This document shows, piece after piece, positions 42,756 through 50,410 of a stretch of DNA of 64,000 nt. The stretch's first letter is position 1. Every line of letters starts with the position of its first letter. A program made the translations under genes and the position numbers. Source of the DNA: Methanobacterium sp. Lineage in GTDB: Archaea; Methanobacteriota; Methanobacteria; Methanobacteriales; Methanobacteriaceae. The notes below the pieces were generated by a model that did no database searches, was not told the DNA's origin, and saw nothing but the letters and a program-made list of their open reading frames with translations. The DNA lies in NCBI GenBank assembly GCA_016222945.1, contig JACRPY010000004.1, positions 310,001-374,000 on the forward strand. Reading direction: 5' to 3'.

Positions 42756-43706
42756 ATGGAATATGAAAATGCCATAAAACTAAAAGAAAAACTCTTAAAA
42801 AATCATCAAGAAATGGCTCTTGAAGATATTATAACTGGAAAAGAGATAAATACAGAAAAGGGGACATGTTACAGTATAGAAAATAAATCTAAATTAAAGT
42901 TAAATAAAATTGATTCAAGACTTGCAAAAGAAAGAATATTATCTGATTTAAAATTATTAAATGGAATAGGATGTTCAAAGGAAGAAAAATTGAAGGAAAA
43001 AGGATATAATACTATTGAAGATTTAAAAGATCACGATGGACTTAACAATGATGCTTTAGAATTTTTAAAAATATTTGAAGATAACCCTAATTGCAATATG
43101 ACTAATTTAATTTCACGTTGGTATTCAAAATCACATCCACTTGTCTTATTTTCATCAAGTTTTTGGAATGATGAAGATTTCATATTTTTAGATATAGAAA
43201 CTTTGGGACTTAGTAATAAACCTATAATTCTTTTAGGAGTTGCAAAAGTTTCAGGCAGCGAAATAACGGTTAATCAGTATCTTTCTCGAAGTTTAAATGA
43301 AGAAGATGCAGTTATAGATGCATTTTTATCTGGGGTTGAATCTGAAAGTGTTTTTGTTACATTTAACGGGCAAACATTTGATTTACCGTTTATTTTAAAT
43401 AGAATGAGGCATTTTAATATTAAAAAAGAGATTAATAATCCTCATTTTGATATGCTTCATTTTTCAAGACGTGAATGGAGCAGTAAGTTACCTAATTGTA
43501 AATTAACAACTTTAGAGAAACATCTGTTTAATATTGGGCGTGATGACGATGTTCCAAGCGCTTTAGTGCCTGAATTTTATCAAACTTACCTTAAAACAGG
43601 AAATATTGGCCCTTTAGTTCCTATAGTTGAGCACAATGAGCAGGATATAATTACTTTAGCTATGCTATTTTCAAAATTACATGAAAATTATGCAAATAAC
43701 TATTAA
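42756..43706 (+). CDS. DnaQ-like 3'-5' exonuclease (YprB type) with helix-hairpin-helix
   Basis: 316 residues from ATG 42756, after AGAGGA; an in-frame TTG at 42723 is less likely. A helix-hairpin-helix-like segment (LLNGIGCSKEEKLKEKGYNTIEDL) lies at about residues 70-100. The nuclease domain has ExoI FLDIETLGL (Asp and Glu), ExoII TFNGQTFDLPF and ExoIII HNEQDIITL, so all metal-binding acidic residues are kept. It belongs to the ribonuclease H-like YprB family, single-strand exonucleases of unknown pathway. Its location after uvrA may reflect a repair function but it has its own upstream region. Confidence 0.82.
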   Translation: MEYENAIKLKEKLLKNHQEMALEDIITGKEINTEKGTCYSIENKSKLKLNKIDSRLAKERILSDLKLLNGIGCSKEEKLKEKGYNTIEDLKDHDGLNNDALEFLKIFEDNPNCNMTNLISRWYSKSHPLVLFSSSFWNDEDFIFLDIETLGLSNKPIILLGVAKVSGSEITVNQYLSRSLNEEDAVIDAFLSGVESESVFVTFNGQTFDLPFILNRMRHFNIKKEINNPHFDMLHFSRREWSSKLPNCKLTTLEKHLFNIGRDDDVPSALVPEFYQTYLKTGNIGPLVPIVEHNEQDIITLAMLFSKLHENYANNY

Positions 43707-43726
43707 AAAAATAAGGAGAGATAAGA

Positions 43727-43906
43727 ATGCCTGTAATAACTATAGATGGACCTAAACTAACAAAAGAACAGAAATCCAAGCTTGTAAAAACCTTTTCTGA
43801 AGCTGCAAGTGAAATAATGGAACTTCCAGTAGAAACAATGATAACAATTATTAGAGAAGTTGAATCAGAAAATGTAGGAACAGGAAATATTCTTTTATGC
43901 GACTGA
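43727..43906 (+). CDS. 4-oxalocrotonate tautomerase family protein, 59 residues
   Basis: A short gene with AAGGAGAG before the ATG. It reads MPVITIDGPKLTKEQKSKLV and later FSEAASEIMELPVETMITII, with Pro1 after Met removal as the catalytic base, the defining feature of the tautomerase superfamily. Length (59) is normal for this family. It ends at TGA 43904-43906. It lies 20 bases after the exonuclease gene. In organisms without aromatic degradation these proteins have unknown natural substrates. Confidence 0.85.
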   Translation: MPVITIDGPKLTKEQKSKLVKTFSEAASEIMELPVETMITIIREVESENVGTGNILLCD

Positions 43907-44011
43907 TAATAACGAACATTTTTAACTTTTTAGTTAATAAAAACCTTATTATGTCCTATTATTAAACAAAGTATTCATAATTCTAATTATTTGCAAATAG
44001 AGTGATATTGA

Positions 44012-45304
44012 ATGAGCGAAATGATGCTAAATCAATATAAGAAGCTTACTAATGAACATTATAAAATTTTAGGGCTTAGCTGGGCTGGCTGGGTATTCGA
44101 TTTTTATGATCTTATATTATTCACTTTTTTAATAATTCCCATAGGCCTAGAACTACATTTATCAAATGTTATGCTGTCATATGCTATAGGAGTTTCCCTT
44201 GCAGCAACTGCAGTTGGAGGAGTTATTTTTGGAGTTTTATCTGACAGATATGGTAGAAAAACAGCACTTCAGTGGACGATAATTCTTTATAGTGCAGGAA
44301 CATTGTTATGTGGATTTGCTACAAGCTTAGAAACATTAATTTTATTTAGAATTATCACAGGACTAGGTGTAGGTGGGGAATGGGCTACAGGCCAGACCTA
44401 TATTGGAGAAACATTTCCAGCAAAACTAAGGGGTAGGTATGGATCATTTATGCAAACAGGCGCCCCAATAGGAATTATACTAGCATCAGTAGTTGGTGGA
44501 TTCCTTGCACCAACCATTGGATGGAGAGAAAGTTTTATTATATCTGTTTTACCGGCTATAATGGTGATATTCATTCGGAAAAAACTTCCAGAGTCTGATG
44601 TATGGCTTAAAAGAAGTAAAAGTAATATTAAACATGAATTTAGTAGTTTTAGTAGTTTAAAAACAGTAATAAGTAAAAGTAAGTTTATGCTGTTATTTTC
44701 TAAAGAATATAGAAAAACATTTTTATTGGCCCTTATCCTGGCTGTTTTTGGAATGTCTGCTTACTGGTTTACATATTCTTGGATGCCAGATTATCTACAC
44801 AATGAAAAACACTTTTCACTGGTCAAATCTGCTTTATGGGTTATTGTAACTCAAGTAGGAGGATTTATTGGTTATTTATCCTTTGGATTTGTGGCTGACT
44901 GGATTGGAAGACGGCCAGCATACATGATTTATTCTTCATTAATGGCATTAGGGCTTGTAATGATAACTGTACTTTGGGACAGTGTTGTAATATATCCTGC
45001 AGTGATTTTAAGCTTCATGTTCCTTGTTGGATTTGGAACAGGAATATTTGGAGGATATGGACCATTATTTTCAGAATTATTCCCCACAAAAATAAGAAAC
45101 ACCGCAACAGGGGCTGCATTTAACCTTGCAAGAGGAGTACAATTTTTTACACCAATTATAATTGCTTTGATAGCTACTAAATATTCTCTAGGAGTAGGAA
45201 TATTTCTTGCAGCAATATTTGCATTACTAACTGGAATATGGGTCTGGACATTACCTGAAACTAAGGGTAGACAATTGGAAGATTTAGAAAAACCTATAAA
45301 ATGA
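44012..45304 (+). CDS. MFS transporter, metabolite:H+ symporter type
   Basis: 430 residues with about 12 membrane helices. The MFS signature GVLSDRYGRKTALQ lies between helices 2 and 3, and a repeat of it, GFVADWIGRRPAY, between helices 8 and 9. RIITGLGVGGEWATGQTYIGE and the ending TLPETKGRQLEDLE are typical of the branch that includes sialic acid, lactate and shikimate carriers. The cargo cannot be read from the sequence. There is no strong ribosome binding site, only GTGAT about five bases before the ATG. Confidence 0.85.
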   Translation: MSEMMLNQYKKLTNEHYKILGLSWAGWVFDFYDLILFTFLIIPIGLELHLSNVMLSYAIGVSLAATAVGGVIFGVLSDRYGRKTALQWTIILYSAGTLLCGFATSLETLILFRIITGLGVGGEWATGQTYIGETFPAKLRGRYGSFMQTGAPIGIILASVVGGFLAPTIGWRESFIISVLPAIMVIFIRKKLPESDVWLKRSKSNIKHEFSSFSSLKTVISKSKFMLLFSKEYRKTFLLALILAVFGMSAYWFTYSWMPDYLHNEKHFSLVKSALWVIVTQVGGFIGYLSFGFVADWIGRRPAYMIYSSLMALGLVMITVLWDSVVIYPAVILSFMFLVGFGTGIFGGYGPLFSELFPTKIRNTATGAAFNLARGVQFFTPIIIALIATKYSLGVGIFLAAIFALLTGIWVWTLPETKGRQLEDLEKPIK

Positions 45305-45600
45305 AAGTAAAAAAATAATAGATAAAAATATATAAATAAGTAACAAAATAATAAATATTAATTTTTTCATATATCTGTTTTTATTTTGAATTTAATTTTT
45401 GGGTGGTATCTTTCATTTTAATCAGTATTATGCAAAATTCAAAGAAATGATGGAATTTACATTAAGTGATATACCCTTAAACATGTAAATAACTGCATTT
45501 TTCATCATTTATTTTAAAACATAAAAATTATGATATAGAATCCCTAATTTTAAACTTTAAATCAGAAAAATATAAAACATATTGCCACATATAAAAAACC
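45305..45600. other. AT-rich intergenic region
   Basis: 296 bases with no supported gene. It contains T-rich possible termination runs after the transporter gene, a distant inverted pair AAATGATG/CATCATTT (about 45447 and 45504), and the TATA box of the next gene at its end. Confidence 0.5.
45567..45577 (+). promoter_or_regulatory. TATA box for a leaderless gene
   Basis: AAAATATAAAA is centred about 28 bases before GTG 45601, which has no ribosome binding site, so the mRNA probably starts at the GTG. Confidence 0.5.
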
Positions 45601-46512
45601 GTGGAAGAATACTACTTAATTTGCATCAAATGCAATGGATATTATAAACTTGAAGAATGGGAATCTCCAGAAGATTTTGTTAGTTGTAATTGTGGTGGAG
45701 ATTTAGTATTAGTTAATGACATATATGAATATATAGATGAATATGATGAAAACGATTATGAATATTATTATGAAGAAACAAAAGGAAAAAGAATAAGTAA
45801 AAAGATGATATTATTATTTCTATTCTTTATCTTAATTCCAATTGCATTTATCATAAATTTCACTGATTTAAATTTCTTATTTCCAGACAATTCAGTAATT
45901 CAAGGCCATCCAATTTTGGGTTCAGATAAGAGAGGATATGTAACTAAACAAGTATATCCTACTTCTAATGCTTTTAACTCTAAATCCAAGACAATAGCCA
46001 TAATTACAGGAATACATCCTCGAGAAAAATTATCTAAAACAGTAATAAGTGATTTAATTAAAAAATATCCATTATATTCAACTTATAAAATAGTTCATTA
46101 CGATATAAAGGTTACAAATAATCCCGAAAATTATAAAATAGGTAGAAACAACGGAGAAAATCTTGCAGCAGATTATATACTTCCAGATGTATTAAAATCT
46201 GATGATGATCTTGTAATTATTTGTCATGATCATGAGCCAGGTTATGGGGAAGGATTTTATATAGCAACTCCTGGAATGGATGAAGGGTCAGTAAAACTTG
46301 CAGAAACAGTAAAAAAATCATTACTTGGATTTAATTATTATAAAGCAGATAGTACAAATGAACATACAACCTCTGCAATGAGAGTATCCAAGCCTTTATC
46401 ATCTGCAGGATACAAAACTTTTGTATATGAAATACCAGAATGGATTACTTATACTGAAGCTTATGGTAACTCTTACAGTCTGATTGAAAAATGTTTTACA
46501 TTCATTAATTAA
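45601..46512 (+). CDS. Zinc-ribbon membrane protein with M14-like peptidase domain
   Basis: 303 residues from GTG 45601. Residues 8-31 form a zinc ribbon (ICIKCN with Cys8/Cys11, and SCNCGG with Cys29/Cys31). A very acidic Tyr-rich stretch (40-60) leads to one membrane helix at about 68-88. The outer domain has TGIHPREKLSK, with His139 and Glu142 as in the HxxE zinc site of M14 carboxypeptidases/succinylglutamate desuccinylases, then ICHDHEPGYGEGF (His209, His211) and VYEIPEW near the end (Glu277 or Glu280 as possible catalytic base). It may be an exported amidase or peptidase, perhaps of cell wall pseudomurein, but this is inference. Confidence 0.62.
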   Translation: MEEYYLICIKCNGYYKLEEWESPEDFVSCNCGGDLVLVNDIYEYIDEYDENDYEYYYEETKGKRISKKMILLFLFFILIPIAFIINFTDLNFLFPDNSVIQGHPILGSDKRGYVTKQVYPTSNAFNSKSKTIAIITGIHPREKLSKTVISDLIKKYPLYSTYKIVHYDIKVTNNPENYKIGRNNGENLAADYILPDVLKSDDDLVIICHDHEPGYGEGFYIATPGMDEGSVKLAETVKKSLLGFNYYKADSTNEHTTSAMRVSKPLSSAGYKTFVYEIPEWITYTEAYGNSYSLIEKCFTFIN

Positions 46513-46638
46513 TATTTATGCAATATTTTAAAATTTTTGATTAATAAAATAGCACAGGTCTAAAAATAAAAAAAATGTTTACTTATAACTTATAAGTAAT
46601 TATTAATGACATATAAACACAAATAAAATATATTATAT

Positions 46639-46923
46639 CTATAATCCTTTCTCTTGTCTGATATTTTTGCCTTTATCTATCATTTTGGTTAAATAGTCAG
46701 TTACAAAGTTAAATAAGGTTCCTTCTCGGTCATTTTGGGCTAAAAAGATTATTATACTGGCCATTTCCTTAGTATATTGAAATACATTTTTAAAGTCATC
46801 ATCCTCTCTAAGACCAATAATATATTCATCAACTATTGATTCTGTACCCTTTAATTTTTTTAATTCATTGGATCTAGATTCTAAATTTTTCATATCAGTA
46901 TTTCCTTCTTTTGAGTTGACCAT
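46639..46923 (-). CDS. Hypothetical acidic helical protein
   Basis: 94 residues from ATG 46923, with GAGGT eight bases upstream (an in-frame codon at 46971 has no such site). The sequence is charged and helical (MKNLESRSNELKKLKG, then DEYIIGLREDDDFKNVFQYT), with no cysteine and no membrane helix. No family recognised. It is convergent with the preceding peptidase-like gene and divergent from the hydrolase gene at 47145. Confidence 0.55.
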   Translation of the reverse strand: MVNSKEGNTDMKNLESRSNELKKLKGTESIVDEYIIGLREDDDFKNVFQYTKEMASIIIFLAQNDREGTLFNFVTDYLTKMIDKGKNIRQEKGL

Positions 46924-47144
46924 AGATTCTACCTCACATCTTTTTAATAAAAATATTCCATAAATTTTCACTTTATATATTTATTTTGTATTTTATACTA
47001 ATTAAATATTTTAATACGTGCTTTTAAATCCATAATAGCTTAAATAGGTTATAACCAATGATTAAATATTCCAGTAGATTAAATAAATTCATAAAAAATA
47101 CTAGTAATTTTCTACAGAGGAATATTTCAATTCAGGAGAATAAA

Positions 47145-47975
47145 ATGAAGACCAATTTTAAATTGGCTGTTTGTCAAATGAAAGTTGAAGAAGATAAAAA
47201 GCAAAATATAACTAAAGCTTTAGAAATGATTAAAAAATCAGCAAAAAATAAATCAGATATGGTAATATTACCTGAAATGTTTAACTGCCCCTATGATAAC
47301 AGTAAGTTTGCAGAATATGCAGAAACTAAAGATAATAGCAATACTCTTAATGCTATTTCCAATGCAGCAAAAAAATATGGAGTATATATAATAGCAGGCT
47401 CCATTCCTGAGCTAAATAATGAAAAAATCTATAATTCAAGCTTTACATTTGATAAAAATGGTGAAATAATTGGAATTTATAGAAAAATACATCTTTTTGA
47501 TATTGATATTCCTAATAAAATAACATTCAAAGAATCAGATGTCTTAACAGCAGGCAACAAGATAACAGTGATTAAAACTGATTTTTGTAAAATTGGTATA
47601 GGAATATGTTATGATATACGTTTCCCCGAAATTTTAAGGTTAATGACATTAAAAGGAGCTGAATTAATAGTAATTCCAGGGGCATTTAACATGATTACTG
47701 GTCCTGCACACTGGGAAACCCTAATTCGCTCACGGGCAATTGATAATCAAGTTTATGTAGTTGCAGCCTCGCCAGCACAAAACAAGAATCTATCATATGT
47801 AGGCTATGGAAATTCAATGATTGTAGAGCCATGGGGCAATATTTTAGCTAGAGCAAATTCAAAAGAAGAAATAATTTACTCAGAAATTGATTTATCTTAT
47901 ATTAATGAAATACGTGAGGAATTACCATTATTAAAAAATATTCGTAATGATATTTATGAAATACGAGAAAAATAA
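47145..47975 (+). CDS. Carbon-nitrogen hydrolase, Nit2/omega-amidase type
   Basis: 276 residues from ATG 47145, preceded by CAGGAGA; the open frame runs further back to 47058 but without a ribosome binding site. The catalytic triad is visible: Glu in ILPEMFNCPYD, Lys in YRKIHLFDID and Cys in GIGICYDIRFPE. The sequence LFDIDIPNKITFKESD is close to omega-amidases, which hydrolyse 2-oxoglutaramate and 2-oxosuccinamate. Full length for the family. Confidence 0.87.
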   Translation: MKTNFKLAVCQMKVEEDKKQNITKALEMIKKSAKNKSDMVILPEMFNCPYDNSKFAEYAETKDNSNTLNAISNAAKKYGVYIIAGSIPELNNEKIYNSSFTFDKNGEIIGIYRKIHLFDIDIPNKITFKESDVLTAGNKITVIKTDFCKIGIGICYDIRFPEILRLMTLKGAELIVIPGAFNMITGPAHWETLIRSRAIDNQVYVVAASPAQNKNLSYVGYGNSMIVEPWGNILARANSKEEIIYSEIDLSYINEIREELPLLKNIRNDIYEIREK

Positions 47976-48045
47976 TGTTTTTTTTTATTTAAATCTCCTT
48001 ATAATGGTTAAAAGTTATATATGATGATTAATTATATTAATCTTA

Positions 48046-48741
48046 ATGAAAGATGAAATTCCCCATTTATACTTTAAACTAAAAAAGTATGAACATAAAT
48101 CTAAAAGTAAGCTTGATGGTAAAGAACATACCACGCGAAGGTATATGATTCCCATTAAAAAAGTTCAAATTGAAGGCACTGTTTTTGAAGACATAGAAGA
48201 CATAGTTATTTTAGCTAAAGAAGATTTTGAAATGGAATTAGATGAATCTAAAGAACTAATTTCTACAGCTGAAAAATTTAAAACATATATTGAATCTAAA
48301 AATCAAGAAATTTCAAGTTTAAATGATTTAATCAATGAAAAAGATAATGAATTTGAAGATTTTAAACATTTAAACGAATTAAAAGTTAAAGAACTTCAAT
48401 TAGACCTTGAAAAAATTAGTGAAGAACATAAAAATATAAAATTAATGTTAAATTCAAAAATAGAAGGATATGAAAATGTTGAAAAGCAGTATAAAGATTT
48501 AAAATTACATAATAAGAAACTTGAAAAAGAAATTAAAAGATTAAATGATTTAAGAACATTAGAAAGAGAATCATTCAAAATTAAACTCAATGAAACTGTA
48601 TTAACTCAAGATGATTATAAAGAACTAAAAAGAAGTCATGAGTTACTGTGGGATGTTGTTCGTGAAAAAGACAAGATTATTAATGATTTAGAAAAGAAAG
48701 GTATTGTTAATAATTTAATGAAAAAAATAAGAAATGATTAG
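48046..48741 (+). CDS. Coiled-coil protein of unknown function
   Basis: 231 residues. Residues 1-65 form a small basic/beta domain (YFKLKKYEHKSKSKLDGKEH); about 75-225 is almost continuous heptad-type helix rich in Glu, Lys, Leu and Asn. There is no membrane segment. A TATA sequence (AAGTTATATATG, about 48012-48023) is centred about 28 bases before the ATG and there is no ribosome binding site, which suggests leaderless translation. The family was not recognised. Confidence 0.6.
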   Translation: MKDEIPHLYFKLKKYEHKSKSKLDGKEHTTRRYMIPIKKVQIEGTVFEDIEDIVILAKEDFEMELDESKELISTAEKFKTYIESKNQEISSLNDLINEKDNEFEDFKHLNELKVKELQLDLEKISEEHKNIKLMLNSKIEGYENVEKQYKDLKLHNKKLEKEIKRLNDLRTLERESFKIKLNETVLTQDDYKELKRSHELLWDVVREKDKIINDLEKKGIVNNLMKKIRND

Positions 48742-48791
48742 TAATCATTATTAGATGTGTCTATAAACTTTAAAATTAAATTAGTGATGAA

Positions 48792-49349
48792 TCATTTATT
48801 TATTTTCTTTAAAGCTTTGTTTGCAACTTTTTTTAAATCTTTATCTCCTGTAGCTGCTCGTCTAGCCTTTTTTATTGGATCTATAGCTCTTTCATCACCA
48901 ATATCTCCAAGAGCTTTAAGTGTTGCCATTTTAACACCCCAATCTTCATCATTTAATTTTTCAATCAAGGGATCAATTGCTTTTTTATCACCTATTTCAC
49001 CTAATGCTTTTGCTGCGAATTTACGAACTCCAAATTCTTTATCATTTAAAACTTCTATTAATGTGTCCACAACACTACTGTCACCAATTTCTTTAAGGGC
49101 TAAAGTTACGTATTTTTTAATATTTCCTTTTTTATCACTCCTTAAAGCTTTAATAAGCGGGCTGATTGCAGGTTTCCCAATTTTGCCCAGAGATTTAGCT
49201 GCTTGGAATCTTACTTCAGGATTTGTATCATTAAATGTTTTAATTAATGGTTCAATTCCATTTGGATCTCTGGATTCACCAATTTCTTCTGTAGCCTTTT
49301 TTCTAATTTCTATATCCTCATTTTCCAAATTTTTGATAAGATTATCCAT
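48792..49349 (-). CDS. HEAT-repeat protein (PBS-lyase-like repeats)
   Basis: 185 residues made of five repeats of about 31 residues, each with the pattern VRxxAAxALGEIGDxxAIDPLIxxLxDE (for example KFAAKALGEIGDKKAIDPLI and KMATLKALGDIGDERAIDPI). Such repeats build a curved solenoid for protein binding. In archaea these proteins are often scaffolds; in cyanobacteria the family acts as phycobilin lyases, a role that does not apply here. GAGATGAGG stands before the start. Confidence 0.85.
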   Translation of the reverse strand: MDNLIKNLENEDIEIRKKATEEIGESRDPNGIEPLIKTFNDTNPEVRFQAAKSLGKIGKPAISPLIKALRSDKKGNIKKYVTLALKEIGDSSVVDTLIEVLNDKEFGVRKFAAKALGEIGDKKAIDPLIEKLNDEDWGVKMATLKALGDIGDERAIDPIKKARRAATGDKDLKKVANKALKKINK

Positions 49350-49639
49350 TTCCTCATCTCCACATCTTTTAATAAAAATTTTATAATTATTAGTGTATCT
49401 TCTTCTATTAATTCTTCAATCTATATTTTAAGAAATTATAGTTTATAAATATACCTACAAAATCATTTTAATCATTATATCTTTATATAAGCTTATTAAA
49501 AAGTGTATATAAAAGATTCTACAGAGTAAAAAAAGTTGAAATTTTTAATTAAATAAGATATTTTATTTAAAATTTAATGGAAAACAATTTAAGTATTAAA
49601 TGAGTTCATATATTTATTCTAAAAAAATATAGCGATAAT

Positions 49640-50377
49640 ATGAAAAACAACGAAATCTTTGGCGCGAAAATTATAGACACTGCTCTTCAAATCAATGATT
49701 ATTTGATTATCTCTGACATTCATTTAGGTTATGAGCAATCATTAAACGCAGAAGGAATCATGGTTCCCAGATTTCAGTATAAAAAGATAATAAAAAGACT
49801 TAAAGAAATAAAAAATGTTTCAAATGCTACAAAAATCATTATAAACGGTGATTTAAAACATGAATTTGGTAAAATAAGTAAACAAGAATGGAATGAAGTA
49901 ATAGATTTTACTTCATTTCTTAAAAAAAATTTTGATGAAATATTGCTAATTAAAGGTAATCATGATAATTTTACGAAGTTTATAGCTAAAAAAAGTCAAT
50001 TAGAAGTCTACGAAAAGTACTCTGTAGAAAATTATCTTATAATTCATGGAGATAAAATTCCTAAAGGTTATAATAAAATTAAAGAAGAAACAATTATAAT
50101 AGGTCATGAACACCCTAGTATTAGCATTAGAAATGTAGAACGCGTTGAAAAGATTAAATGCTTCTTAAAAGGGAAATTAAATGGTAAAAATTTGATTGTT
50201 ATGCCGTCTTTTAATTTTATAACTGAAGGGTCAGATGTAATGCATGAAAAAACTATTTCTCCATTTTTAGATGCTGATAGTCTTGAAGATTTTGAAGTAA
50301 TTGCTGTTGAATATTTTGAAATATTATATTTTGGAAAAATAAAGGATTTAATTAAAATTAAAGATAAATTCATCTAA
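49640..50377 (+). CDS. Metallophosphoesterase of the Lhr-associated archaeal family
   Basis: 245 residues. All calcineurin-like phosphoesterase motifs are seen: ISDIHLGYEQS, INGDLKHEFG, LIKGNHDNF, IIHGDKIP and IIGHEHPS. It belongs to the COG1407-type ICC-like phosphoesterases, which are very often encoded next to Lhr helicases, as here (33 bases to the helicase gene). A role in processing DNA or nucleic acid ends during repair is probable from that pairing but unproven. TATA-like CATATATTTA about 29 bases before the ATG suggests a short or absent leader. Confidence 0.82.
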   Translation: MKNNEIFGAKIIDTALQINDYLIISDIHLGYEQSLNAEGIMVPRFQYKKIIKRLKEIKNVSNATKIIINGDLKHEFGKISKQEWNEVIDFTSFLKKNFDEILLIKGNHDNFTKFIAKKSQLEVYEKYSVENYLIIHGDKIPKGYNKIKEETIIIGHEHPSISIRNVERVEKIKCFLKGKLNGKNLIVMPSFNFITEGSDVMHEKTISPFLDADSLEDFEVIAVEYFEILYFGKIKDLIKIKDKFI

Positions 50378-50410
50378 ATTATTTAATTTAAAAGAAAAAT
50401 AAGGATAAAA

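Noticed and set aside
45447..45512. Inverted pair AAATGATG/CATCATTT as operator
   Set aside because: Arms are more than 50 bases apart and AT-rich; such pairs are expected by chance here.
48757..49386. Open frame of 209 codons opposite the HEAT-repeat gene
   Set aside because: Its periodicity is only the mirror of the HEAT repeats; no start site and no known domain.
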